In this document: positions 31,966 through 41,769 of the stretch, in pieces
How the letters are laid out: each line of letters starts with the position of its first letter
Position numbering within the stretch: position 1 is the first letter of the stretch
NCBI RefSeq assembly: GCF_947507565.1
Contig: NC_089191.1
Location: forward strand, 434,001 to 498,000
From: Oscarella lobularis
Lineage: Eukaryota > Porifera > Homoscleromorpha > Homosclerophorida > Oscarellidae
Direction: 5' to 3'
Length of the DNA: 64,000 nucleotides
Translations under genes and position numbers: made by a program
The notes under the pieces: model-generated
The model's database searches: none
What the model was told of the DNA's origin: nothing
The model's input: only the letters and a program-made list of their open reading frames with translations

Positions 31966-33207
31966 ATGACCAAAAACAAAGGCAAACGCACGAAATCGAC
32001 CAAACTCGACACGGATCCAAAAATCGACGAATGCAAAAGCCAATACCAGCCAATTCTACCACGCAACGGCCCGCCCCGTCGCGAAGACGTCGATGAAAGA
32101 AAGCAGCGAGTCAAACGACCAATGAACGCCTTCATGGTGTGGGCCCGACAAAAGCGACCGGAAATGGCGAAAACGTACCCGGAACTAAGCAACTCGGAAA
32201 TCAGCAGTCGACTCGGCTCGACGTGGAACGAGTTGACCGATCAGCAAAAGCAGCCCTACTTCGACGAAGCCCAACGTCTCAAAATGGAACATCAACGTGC
32301 GCACCCCGATTGGGTATACAATCCCAAGCCAAAGAAGCCCAAATCGCCGTCCGACGTCGTCGCCGGCATTCGTACTCTTTACGGACTCGCTTTCGGTCAG
32401 ACGACGTCGACGGCTCTCGGAAGTCAGTCGTTCGACGGTGTTCAAGTTGGCGGCGGAAATGACGGCGGCGGCGGAAAAATTCAAGTCGCTTTGCCCGTGC
32501 GAGCGGCGACGGGGTCTTCCGGCGGACAAACCGTTTATCTTCCTATCGTCACCAATGGCGGAATTGTTCACATTCCCGCGCGGAAAGTCCTGACGACATC
32601 CGGGTTACCGCCTGTTACGATACTCACGCCCGGACCGTTGCCTCCCGTTACGACGATCCTTCCGCCTCCGCCGCCGCCGCTTCTGTTGCCGGTACCGGCG
32701 GCGGCTTCGGCGTCCGACGAACCGGCGGCGATGCGCGTGATGGAAGAGGGGAGTTCGAAATCGAGTGGCGCCGGCGCCGGTGGAAGCGGCGATTCGACCG
32801 ATTACATGTACGCCGATTTGGATAGTCTCATGACCGAATTCGAGCAGGAGATCAGCGAAATCGAATTGGACAACGAGCACTTTTGCAAGAGTCTTCTCGA
32901 CAGCAGCGACGTTCCGCCCCAAGGCCAAATGGTCGTCTCTGCTGCCGCTACGACCGGCGCCGGCGACGGCGACGGCGACGACGCCGACGAGTCGACGAAC
33001 GACGAGCAATTTCAATCGCTCGACGTCATCGATGTCGATCAGTATTTGAAAGAGCTCCAAGGGAGCAAGGGTAACGTTGGTAGTAAAGAGGACGACGTCG
33101 TAGTGAAGAGGGAGAGTTCTTCGTCTCCGCCGCCGCCGCCGCCGCCGCCGCCGTCATCGTCGCCGTCTCGTGGCGAGGAGACGTCAATCGACGACGGTCA
33201 GGATTAA
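31966..33207 (+). CDS. SOX-family HMG-box transcription factor, SOX30-like
   Basis: Single exon, 413 aa. The HMG box starts near residue 47: [20 protein letters not shown], then [20 protein letters not shown] and [20 protein letters not shown], followed by [19 protein letters not shown] is the SOX signature. The WARxxRP start, the WNxL/QKxPYxDEAQ helix and the closing WVYxPxP resemble SOX30 (group H) more than SOXB, C, E or F. After the box come a Gly-rich stretch, a Pro/Thr-rich region, an acidic helix-like region ([20 protein letters not shown], a possible activation domain) and a run of nine prolines. Vertebrate SOX30 functions in male germ cells; any such role here is untested. Confidence 0.8.
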   Translation: MTKNKGKRTKSTKLDTDPKIDECKSQYQPILPRNGPPRREDVDERKQRVKRPMNAFMVWARQKRPEMAKTYPELSNSEISSRLGSTWNELTDQQKQPYFDEAQRLKMEHQRAHPDWVYNPKPKKPKSPSDVVAGIRTLYGLAFGQTTSTALGSQSFDGVQVGGGNDGGGGKIQVALPVRAATGSSGGQTVYLPIVTNGGIVHIPARKVLTTSGLPPVTILTPGPLPPVTTILPPPPPPLLLPVPAAASASDEPAAMRVMEEGSSKSSGAGAGGSGDSTDYMYADLDSLMTEFEQEISEIELDNEHFCKSLLDSSDVPPQGQMVVSAAATTGAGDGDGDDADESTNDEQFQSLDVIDVDQYLKELQGSKGNVGSKEDDVVVKRESSSSPPPPPPPPPSSSPSRGEETSIDDGQD

Positions 33208-33323
33208 ATATTAGTAGAAAATTGGGAAAAAAATCGGCGTCGTGTTCTCGTGAAATTAATTCGTACTATAGAAAATACTTATATAATCCCCCCCTCCGAA
33301 TTGTACTTCAACCCATTGGGGAT

Positions 33324-35134
33324 CTATGTCGTTTTCTGTTTTTCGTACGCTTTTGCCGTTTCGACGGCTAGAGCGAGTTCTTGTGCTAGGCGCTCGGGCA
33401 CGTGGGCTCGCGTCAGATCGCCGCGCAATTGCTCGAAACGATCCACGGCCAATTTCAATTTGTCTGGCGGTTGGGTAGCAATTTCCGAATATTTCTAGTA
33501 AGTATAATAAGAATTCGCTTTACGGTTAGATGTGCACGCACCTTTCTAAAGTTTTCTAGTTGGTTATAGAGATTCCTCGCCTTTTCTTTCATCATCACGT
33601 CGGCGTAGATACGATTCAATTCCGCAAGTTGAGCGGAAGCCCTATTATCACGCAATACTACATCGAAGAAGAGTGGGGGGAAAGGCCAATAATACCTTCG
33701 TCGTTCGTCTCTTTCATCCTTACTGAATCGATCGGGATGAAGTTGAGCCGTTTTCTCGCGTCTCAGCTTCGCCAATTCCGCGTTGGACGAGCGAGCAGTG
33801 GCACCGAGTAGCCCATAGAAGTCATTTTGCTTGCTCGTCCTTATCAATTCAGCCAGCTTGCCTGTTGCAATGGACATCATATATGTGACCTCTTTCAAAT
33901 TCAGTTCATACTTTCAGCGCTATTGAGCTTCGGTGCCGGTTTCGGCTTGGGACTGATTACGGGCTTGGATCGAGACCCCTCGCCGCGTTTAAATGAAATA
34001 ATGGAGTCTAATACATTATCCGCCGAAACGGACTCGGCATTAGGCATCGATGACGAAATATTCTCCGCATTGTCGTCATCTTCCGACTTCTCCTTCTCCT
34101 CCTCCTCCTCCTCCTCTACAGGAACTGCAATCTTTTCAGGCTTGACAGGTGGTGGGGGCTTCGGTTTAACAGCGGGCGCTTTTGACGGCAATTCGCGTTT
34201 CTCGCTTTCGTTCGTCACTTCCAAGTCGACGGGCGTGAAGTCCGAGTTGGAGACGTTGATGCCATCGGACTCTTTCCCAGTAGTGACCTGGGGGAGTCGC
34301 GGTGGCAGTTTGGGCTTGGCAACGGGAGACGACCGAGTTGCATCGAAACTCTGAAAAAATTCAGCAGCATGATCGCGCTTTTCCTTAGCCGGTTGAACAG
34401 AAGCAACAGAAACGGCATCGTCTACACAAGTAAATGCATATATATATGTATAAAATTTCTATAAATAGATGTGCGTGCCTTCTCCGACTCCTCCTTCTCG
34501 AGGAGTAGAAACAACCTAGAGAGCGCTCGGCTTTTATTCTCTTTCTCGTCTAACGGTAACGACTTGCTTTGGCCACGGCTTGAAATGACTCAAATTTCGG
34601 CCTGTCCAATGGACTTTTTAGATGAGGATGCATATTAACGAATCCGTTCATGTCTTCGTGGGAGTTGACCTCGTCGGCGAAGAGAAGAATGCGCTGCATT
34701 CCGTCCAAGTACGTCGGGCACGTGTCAGACAAAACCCTGCACGCAGGAGGCAAACGTTTCGCTAATAAAGTCCTCCAAGTGTCTAATCATATACCGAGCT
34801 AGTTCTTGAAACGATTTTTTTAGAAGTTCGATGCGGTCGGACTCCTCTGAGTCGAGCTTCTAAAGACGAACTCTGTGCACCGAATTCACGTTTTATATCA
34901 GGTAGTACGGACCCTTGCCAGGGAGGCGGATCTCGTTTCGAATTCTTTTATTTTTCTGCAGTGTTCGTCGACAGCGTCGCGATATCTAAAGAGAGAGCAT
35001 ACACGGTCTTTTCCCCTCGATGCGTAGAACGGCTCGTTGCGACTTTTTCTCCTGTGTGAAGCAAGACGCCGTGCTCTCTCCCAGTTGCACGCGAACCTTA
35101 TCCAACTATGCAGATTCATAGGTAAGATATAAAG

Positions 35135-35166
<32 letters not shown>

Positions 35167-36446
35167 CCTATACATACCTTGGGTACAACTGCTGCTTTGG
35201 AGAAAAGGTCGTGTTCTAATCTGTAACAATAGAATTCGTAAGAGGCAAGCGTAAAACGTGCGTAGAGGAGGTCCCCCCTTCCTACTTGGCCTTTTGTTTT
35301 CTTAGTTTTTCAGTATCCTCGCTCATTTTTACGTAGAGTCTCTTTTCCTTGTAAAAAAAACGATGTAAGTGCGTGGCATTCAAGCTTCGTGCAGTTCGAC
35401 TAACTCCGAGCAGAATTTTCTCCGATGCAGCAAGTTCTCGAGATAGAAACTTTGACTCCTGAGTCAGCTACAAGAGCATATACTACTAGTCATACATACA
35501 AACATGTTGCATCCCTACCTCTACTTTGGTTTTTTCTAATTGTGGCAAAGCCTGCTCGAGTGGAGCGCGAACCTGTTCCCGTAGATTGGTAGCCTACATT
35601 CCCAATAAACATAGGATCAATATTTGACAGCCCGTCAGCTTGTTGTTTAGCCATTAATCGACGATTGATTTATTGCCATGGCCAAACAACAGGCTATGGC
35701 CTTGTACAACCTTTTCTGAATGATGTGACGCTAAGCGATCCAATACCACGCCTACCAATTTCCAGCCATTATTCAATGTCCTACATAGATTTAATTACGT
35801 TGTTAAAAGTCGAATGCCAATTATCCAAAAGCTCTCAATAGAGTCTCGCATGCGCAGTAAAGGTGCAACTTAGTTTGAAATCTCGTTTTAGTAATCAATT
35901 AGGCTAATGTTTTAAAGTGCGCTAAGCTATAGAATCGAACGTCGTTCAAAAAGAGAGAGCCTAAAACGCTCGAATGAGAAAGACCAGCTAATTCAGACAA
36001 GTGGCGTTTGGATAATTGGCGGCATTCGACGGCAGTAAGCACCCGAATTCTTCGGCTTCGCCACTTCCGAACAGTTGCTGAAGAAAATTCTGTCTAAACG
36101 TATAGGACGAGCTCCGCAGCACTTTCTGCAGCGACGCCGCGTAGCCGTCTTCGATTTCAGCCAAACGCTACGCGCGCAAAGACCCCCAAAGACCCCGAAA
36201 ACTCCGAACTTGTCGTTTCGCACGTCATGAATGCCCCGCCCACCTTATAAAAGTCGGCCGCGCAGCGGACGACCTCGACAGCGCGCGAGAATCGCTTTAC
36301 AATCGAATTGAGACCGTTCTCGATGAAGAGAAGAATGCACGTGAGCGAGTAGACATCTTCGCGATTCCTTGCGCTTAGTTTACCGGTCCTTGAAGAGTTT
36401 CGAAGGGCACAGCCCCTTCTTTCTGTACATCTGCTGGTTTCTCCAT
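33324..36446 (-). CDS. F-BAR domain protein with C-terminal J (DnaJ) domain
   Basis: Sixteen exons on the minus strand (36384-36446, 36244-36318, 36043-36167, 35711-35780, 35519-35593, 35286-35467, 35178-35220, 35005-35105, 34913-34985, 34795-34859, 34568-34736, 34479-34515, 33912-34421, 33696-33861, 33542-33641, 33324-33494) sum to 2025 nt, 674 aa. Residues about 20-345 fit an F-BAR domain: FYKRLAEIEDGYAASLQKV, FGTLNNGWKLVGVVLDRLAS, NLREQVRAPLEQALPQLEKT, YRDAVDEHCRKIKEFETR, LLKKSFQELARVLSDTCP, YLDGMQRILLFADEV. A Pro/Glu-rich linker follows (about 360-530). Residues about 541-615 form a J domain: NDFYGLLGATARSSNAELAK, HPD at 571-573, then ELNRIYADVMMKEKARNLY. A helical tail ends the protein. 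Exons 11-13 can be joined by two GC donors or by two GT donors, changing about 13 linker residues. F-BAR domains bend membrane and J domains activate Hsp70, so a vesicle-coat or trafficking co-chaperone is a reasonable inference. Confidence 0.75.
35139..35164. repeat. Homopolymer run of 26 C (poly-G in the transcript)
   Basis: Lies inside a 72-nt intron (35106-35177) of the F-BAR/J gene. That gene is on the minus strand, so the pre-mRNA carries 26 consecutive G in a very short intron, a potential G-quadruplex. The other long C run in the window is at 19459-19486. Confidence 0.9.
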
Positions 36447-36904
36447 TAGCACAGATAGGAGACTAAGGAAAGACGTCGATTTCCTCGTTGATGACTCTTC
36501 CTAGCGCGCGCGTTGCATGAGCCGCGGGAGTCTGCGGACGTAGCGCCTTGATTTTGCCTATTAGACTCAATTTTAAAGGCATTTCACCTCGATTTTGTCT
36601 CAGATATTAATAAATTATGTCCGCAGGCTTGCATGGGGTCAGATTGGCGGACAGGAAAATAAAAGCCCTTGGTCTCTTCTCTTTGATGTTTCAGGAGAAA
36701 TTCTGCTATATTGAAGGTTAGCTGAAGAAGAGATGCCTACACAAGCGCGTGTTTATATCAGGTACAAGTAAGACAAATTAAAAAGAATAAATAAATAAAC
36801 AAATAAATAAATAATTGTGCTCAGTCCGGGAAATGCTGTTCTAGTCCGGGGAAACGGAGACGCCCAAAGCGCTTCCGGCTCGCCAGCAAAAAACTCGCTG
36901 AAAA

Positions 36905-37600
36905 ATGTCGTCGACGCCTTGCATCAAATGCCAAATCGGTCCGTCGGTTCTCAACTCCGATTTAGCGAACCTAGCGTCAGAATCGAACCGAGTTCTCGAC
37001 AGCGGCGCCGACTATCTTCATCTCGACGTCATGGACGGCCATTTCGTGCCGAACATCACCTTCGGAGCGCCCGTCGTCAAGTGCCTGCGCTCCAAAGTGC
37101 CCGTCGGAACGTATTTCGACGTTCACATGATGGTCTCGGAGCCGGAGAAGTGGATACGGGACATGGAAGACGCCGGATGCAATCGATTCGTCTTCCACTA
37201 CGAATCGACCGATCGACCGGCGGACTTGATTCGGCTCGTCCGAGAAGCGGGGATGGACGTGGGCGTGGTCGTCAAGCCTAAAACGCCCGTGTCCGTCGTC
37301 TATCCGCTCGTCGATCACGTCGATATGGTTTTGATTATGACGGTGGAGCCGGGTTTTGGCGGGCAGAAATTCATGACTGATATGATGCCCAAAGTGGCGG
37401 ATTTGCGCGCGCGCTATCCGAACTTGGATATCGAGGTCGATGGGGGATTGTCGCCGGCGACGATCGATGCTGCTGCTCAGGCGGGAGCGAATTTGATTGT
37501 TGCTGGGACTGCTGTGATGAAGAGCGACAATCCGAAGGACGTTATTCAGCAGTTGAGAGACAGCGTTAATAAGTGGCTTGTGTATAAAACGCCGGCTTGA
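36905..37600 (+). CDS. RPE: Ribulose-phosphate 3-epimerase
   Basis: Pentose-phosphate-pathway enzyme interconverting ribulose 5-phosphate and xylulose 5-phosphate. Single exon, 231 aa, full length for the family. (beta/alpha)8-barrel motifs are complete: IGPSVLNSDLANL; the metal and catalytic segment YLHLDVMDGHFVPNITFG; DVHMMVSEPEKW; VLIMTVEPGFGGQKFM; IEVDGGLSPATI; VAGTAVMKSDNP. Catalytic Asp and His residues are all present. GC-rich codon use contrasts with intron-rich neighbours. It is divergent from the F-BAR/J gene (start 36446). Confidence 0.96.
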   Translation: MSSTPCIKCQIGPSVLNSDLANLASESNRVLDSGADYLHLDVMDGHFVPNITFGAPVVKCLRSKVPVGTYFDVHMMVSEPEKWIRDMEDAGCNRFVFHYESTDRPADLIRLVREAGMDVGVVVKPKTPVSVVYPLVDHVDMVLIMTVEPGFGGQKFMTDMMPKVADLRARYPNLDIEVDGGLSPATIDAAAQAGANLIVAGTAVMKSDNPKDVIQQLRDSVNKWLVYKTPA

Positions 37601-38330
37601 GCGCCGCCGTGAGCTAAGTCCTTAGAGAAGAAATTTGCGCATGCCCACTGATGACGTTCTGAGTGCGTCATACATCACGTGGTATTTAAACGTGGCTTGA
37701 TCGAGCGGGCCGATCGAGCGACGCCTTTCTCTCTACATTGACGTCGTTTTGAAGCGTTTCTGCCGGTCCGATTGTGATAAAGGTACAGTCGCTGTGTTTT
37801 TCTTATTGTAAATGAGCTTCGGGGCCTCCTAAGGGGGTACTGACTGCGTATTCTATCTACAGGGTCAGTTTCATCGAGCCGACGATCGAAAAGCCTAGCG
37901 ACGTAGACATTATGCGTCGGAGAAGTATTTCGCGACTCGAAATCACCGACGAACGAACGAACGAACGAACGAAATCTCGACTTCGCTATGTCTAAAGGTA
38001 AATCTCGCGCATACAGCAGAACACACGATCACTACTCTTGAATCGTAATACAAAGGGCCCCCTTGAACGACCGTTATAAAGTCATGACTCATATAATTTT
38101 ATAAACGGTAAAAAACGGCTCGTTTCTACGCATGCTCTGCAAGAATCTCTCTGTCCCCGCGATTATTCTCCACCGCTTAACTTAAGCAAGCCCAGCAGAC
38201 TCTCAGTAGCACATCCTCTGTTTCTTTTAGTTGTTGCCTGCTGGGCACTTGACTTGGTGGACGCCAGCTGGAACATTGATTGATTGATTGATTGTCAGCT
38301 TGAACGTCGTCTCTCTTCTCTTCATTTATC
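37601..38330 (+). other. Intergenic sequence with possible leader exon and a tetranucleotide repeat
   Basis: Holds the RPE 3' UTR, a CACGTGG site near 37676 and an (ACGA)n run at about 37949-37972. A short candidate exon ends ATGTCTAAAG before a GTAAAT donor near 38000, preceded by a CTACAG acceptor near 37860; no downstream coding exon could be joined to it. It could be the 5' end of a gene interrupted or replaced by the foldback element. Confidence 0.3.
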
Positions 38331-39201
38331 AAGGTACTTCGGTTTGATCCCCTACCTTTCAATTGTTTTGTCGTGTAGTTCTCTCAATCTGACGAGGCTG
38401 AGGCAGATGTAGCCATCCATCCTCGATTATCGGCAGTCGTCCCTCGGTCGCCAAGAGGTTAAATAGGCGTCACCTCTGCAGAGGCTATAGAGTTGCCTCC
38501 CCGCGTAAGGCAGAGCACTGGCGGGTAAATCAGTGACGCCCCTTGGAATTGCACCTGCGAGTGGACTGACATCCCAGCTGCCACTTGCAGTCCAAGGCTC
38601 GGAGCCAGGAGGTTAAACGGGCTCATCCTCCGCGGGGGAGTCTGGAGTGACCCCACGAGTCTTTGACTCACAGCAGGTGCCCACCTGGCCTTACCCATTT
38701 GGGTGAGGGGGTGGATGGAGGAGAGGGGAAACTATGTCTGTTTTGGTTTATTACATCCGGGATATTAAGGTCCCGGATGTAAAAGAAAATTTGAGCATAG
38801 TTTCCCCTTTCCTCCATCCACCCCCTCACCCAAATGGGTAAGGCCAGGTGGGCACCTGCTGTGAGTCAGAGACTCATGGGGTCACTCCAGACTCCCCCGC
38901 GGAGGATGAGCCCGTTTAACCTCCTGGCTCCGAGCCTTGGACTGCGAGTGGCAGCTGGGATGTCAGTCCACTCGCAGGTGCAATTCCAAGGGGCGTCACT
39001 GATTTACCCGCCAGTGCTCAGCCTTGCGCGGGGAGGCAACTCTATAGCCTCTGCAGAGGTACGGCCTATTTATCGCTCTTGGCCACAGAGGGATGGCTGC
39101 GTCTGCCTCGTCGGATTGAGGGAACAACTACACGGCAAAACAATTGACAAGCAGGGAAACATAAATGAAGTACCTTGACGAATGAGGAAGAGAGAGGAAA
39201 G
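38331..39201. mobile_element. Foldback-type long inverted repeat
   Basis: Two arms of about 430 bp are nearly identical in opposite orientation around an axis near 38766. The centre is a tight palindrome, TTACATCCGGGA - 8 bp - TCCCGGATGTAA (38751-38782), flanked by imperfect spacers and then GGGGAAACTATG (38725-38736) matching CATAGTTTCCCC (38796-38807). Inner arm parts differ by only a few bases per hundred; outer parts (38331-38450 and 39085-39201) are more diverged. Similar open frames of about 80 codons occur in mirror position in each arm (38459-38698 minus, 38834-39178 plus), simply because the arms match. No transposase is seen. A non-autonomous foldback element is the best guess; target-site duplications were not identified. 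Confidence 0.7.
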
Positions 39202-40185
39202 TCAAATAATGGCGTTGCAGACGTCCTGGCTGGAGAGAAGAGGATCATCCGGCAACAAATCTTTTTCACGTCGATCTCAAGCACCAAAGTGTCCAGCGAA
39301 CATCTAAAGAATTCCCTTTATCGGTTATAGAGATTGCATGCAGTTTATCGTATGTAGAAATAAAAGAACGATTCGTAAGATTTTTTCGCGCGTTTCCATG
39401 AGAAACGGCGGGGAACTCGGGGAGATCGTACGTACGCAGCAGTCAGTCAGTTCAGTCTCTCACGAATAAAAGCTCTGTGAGAGTGTCTGTCACGGAATTT
39501 CGCGATCGCGAAGAGTTTGCTTCGCGAAGGGTGCGTCTGCTTACCGAAAACGCCGATCCGTACTTGCTTTGCAAAGTGAGCGTCAGGATTCGTCGATATT
39601 TCTTCGGAAACGGACTCGACCTAGAAAGGGGCCCCAATCCACCAAACGAAGACTGCCGATAGCCAGACTTACCAAGAATACAGATCTTCGTTTGCTTTTA
39701 TAAATACAGACGTCGATATCCTTCAAAATCCTTTAGAATTGGATGTACCAAAGCGTGCGGAAAGTTTAAAACTACGTCACTAGCTGATATAAAAGACTTA
39801 CGTCAAGTGACGTAGGACAGTATTTTCATTGCAGAATGCCAGAGACTCGTAGGCTTATTCTTGTCGCCGCTGATGCAAATATTCCGATCTCAAACGCATT
39901 GACAAAACGAGTATAGAGAAACGGCTGCATAGTGACGTTAGTTTATCAGGTGGACGAAACCACAAAGATAATAATTATAAATAGTTAAAATGTCTCACAA
40001 AGCTATTCTGAACACCTTTAGTATACAGTTCAAACTAGCTTTAGGGAACGAAGAATGTACACTAATTAGAACCAAGCAAAAAGAATACGACTTACTTATT
40101 ATTACATCAAGGTAAGGCATCTTGCCTATACATAGAGAAGCCAAATAAAGAGAAGAGAATCCCTCCCCGTTTGAGTTATTTCACT
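39202..40185 (+). other. About 1 kb with unassigned coding-like segments
   Basis: Two stretches look protein-coding but were not resolved. Near 39470-39575 the + frame reads VRVSVTEFRDREEF...VRLLTENADPYLLCK before a GTGAGC donor, vaguely like the first strands of the SAS-6 head domain. Near 39835-40115, short + exons read ETRRLILVAADANIPISNAL and KAILNTFSIQFKLAL...LIRTKQKEYDLLIITSR, with a faint likeness to roadblock/LC7 proteins. No complete gene model was found for either. Confidence 0.2.
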
Positions 40186-40736
40186 CTACCTTAGAAAGGC
40201 CCAAACCGTAAGAAAGCTAAAGACCACTTGGCAGGCCAGCAGCACGATTCCAATGTAGATTAACACAGTCTCTATCCGCAATCTATAAAGACAAATATTT
40301 ATTTAATTAAGCGTGTGTAGTATCAACGTACACATAAGTTTGCCAGAGGAGAAAGAAAAGATAGCCAAATAAAACCGGAACTGCTAGAGCAAGAGCAACA
40401 AAGAGAGGCAACTTCCGTTGAGTCAGATTCCCCTTAGCCCCTAAGTGTAAATAAAAAAATTATAAAATACTAATTAATAATCTTCGTTATACCGATAAAT
40501 AGTCTGCAGCCTTCTACACCGGCGTAGAGTACGAGAAGTATGATTTCTGCTGCCAGTGTGGCGTTCGAGTACGGAAGAACTGCGCCTGGAACGCGATTTT
40601 TTGATTGACGATATTATTACGGGTCGACGTAAGTTCTCTTGCCTTTGTAGACGAACATTAGGGCTTCGGCTACGAAAAAGAAGGGCAGGTAGCAGCCGCT
40701 GCAGTAGACGAATATCTGTAGCGGAAGGGAAGAGAT
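40186..40736 (-). CDS. TMEM216: Ciliary transition-zone membrane protein TMEM216 (5' exon not resolved)
   Basis: Tetraspan protein of the ciliary transition zone (tectonic/MKS module). Exons 40643-40736, 40493-40585, 40332-40440 and 40186-40282 join in frame: SSLPLQIFVYCSGCYLPFFF, VYKG|AVLPYSNATLAAEIILLV, then GAKGNLTQRKLPLF and WQTY|VLRIETVLIYIG. The GxKGNLxQRK loop and QTYVLR(I/L)E are typical of TMEM216. Four hydrophobic segments are present. The intron after VYKG (40586-40642) has a GC donor, AAG|GCAAGA. The first coding exon, probably very short, was not identified; an ATG near 40890 is a candidate but its frame did not join. Presence implies ciliated cells. Confidence 0.82.
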
Positions 40737-40951
40737 CTAGCGTAGGGAGAAGTGAGTCAAGGACGAGCGAACGCAAAATCTCGCTTTTTTGGAGCGAAAA
40801 TGGATACAGTCACCGCGTAATTCCCTAGAACAGCAGCGATTATTTTACTTCATTAGATGAGAAGGCTTCTACCTGATCTAGACATCGCCGGTAGAGCTAT
40901 TGTCTCTTCACTCGATTACACAGCCGGGATTGTAGCCTATCCCGTATAAAA

Positions 40952-41723
40952 ATGCTTGCTACTCGAAGTGCGGAGTTTTTCTAGCGTTTCGTCAGCCGCT
41001 CGATAATTTTCTTTTGTAGGAATAGTCCAGTTGGGATTGAGAACGGCTTCTTGCCTATCGTCCCGTCTCCTAAGCAAACCCCTGACGTCCGAGCCTCTCG
41101 TCACGTGGCATTCTCAAAGCGAACAGTCGAATTCTCTAAAAGAGGCAGCAAGAGCCTTTGCCGTCGTGCATTTGGGTAAAAAGCAAACCGCCACTGCAGA
41201 ACTCTAAACCAAAAATAAACTAATTAATTATTTAATTTAATTAACCCTAGCTGGCAGACAGCATAAAATTACTGAAGACGACACGGTAGCCGTTAATAAA
41301 CTCGACGTAGAAACAGGGGCAAAGATACGTCTTGAGAAGGCAAGTCATCTTCCCACAGACCTTATATTACTATATCTGTCTATAATAGGTTCTCCTTGCT
41401 GGCACTTCTGATTTAACTCTTATTGGAACTCCATTGCTTAGGTAGCACATTGAGCTATTATTGAATCATTTTAATGTGGGTGGGCGGGTGTGTTTTTTTA
41501 GTAAGAGTCTCGTTCAAGTAGAGGCTACTGTCGTCGAGCAAACGAAATCCGAACGAATGCTCGTCTTTAAGAAAAAGAGGCGAAAGAATTACAAGAGGAA
41601 AAGGGGTACGAACACTTTCAGTCATAAATTCAAATACTGATTTCCTCTCTAGGCTATCGTCAAGACATCACCGTCTTGCGAATTAATAGGATTAACTTAC
41701 CAGATAATTCGACGCAGAATTAG
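40952..41723 (+). CDS. MRPL21: Mitochondrial ribosomal protein bL21m
   Basis: Large-subunit protein of the mitochondrial ribosome. Six exons: 40952-40967 (16 nt), 41020-41175, 41251-41339, 41389-41441, 41502-41605 and 41653-41723; 162 aa. The start gives a clean presequence (MLATRRIVQLGLRTASCLSS). The L21 core follows: FAVVHLAGRQHKI, KLDVETGAKIRLEKVLLAGT, IGTPLL, VEATVVEQTKSERMLVFKKK and RRKNYKRKRGYRQDITVLRI. The third intron (41340-41388) has a GC donor, AAG|GCAAGT, with the conserved LEK|VLL junction fixing it. Divergent from TMEM216; its stop lies 46 bp from the convergent eIF3h stop. Confidence 0.94.
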
Positions 41724-41769
41724 AACAATTGCTCGCGTAATTCACAATCGATAATAAATCAATACATCG

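Noticed and set aside
33880-33901. Stop of an F-BAR gene followed by a separate J-domain gene 15-20 bp later
   Set aside because: A good donor (GAAA|GTATGA) and acceptor (TTGCAACAG|GC) join the two in frame and the total model length is an exact multiple of three; kept as the main alternative to test.
37980-38010. ATGTCTAAAG-GT as the first coding exon of an HSP70 (MSKG...)
   Set aside because: Many proteins begin this way and no HSP70 sequence follows anywhere in the window.
38459-39178. Two nearly identical open frames in opposite orientation, suggesting a duplicated small protein
   Set aside because: They are a by-product of the two arms of the inverted repeat; the protein has no recognisable features and no splice context.
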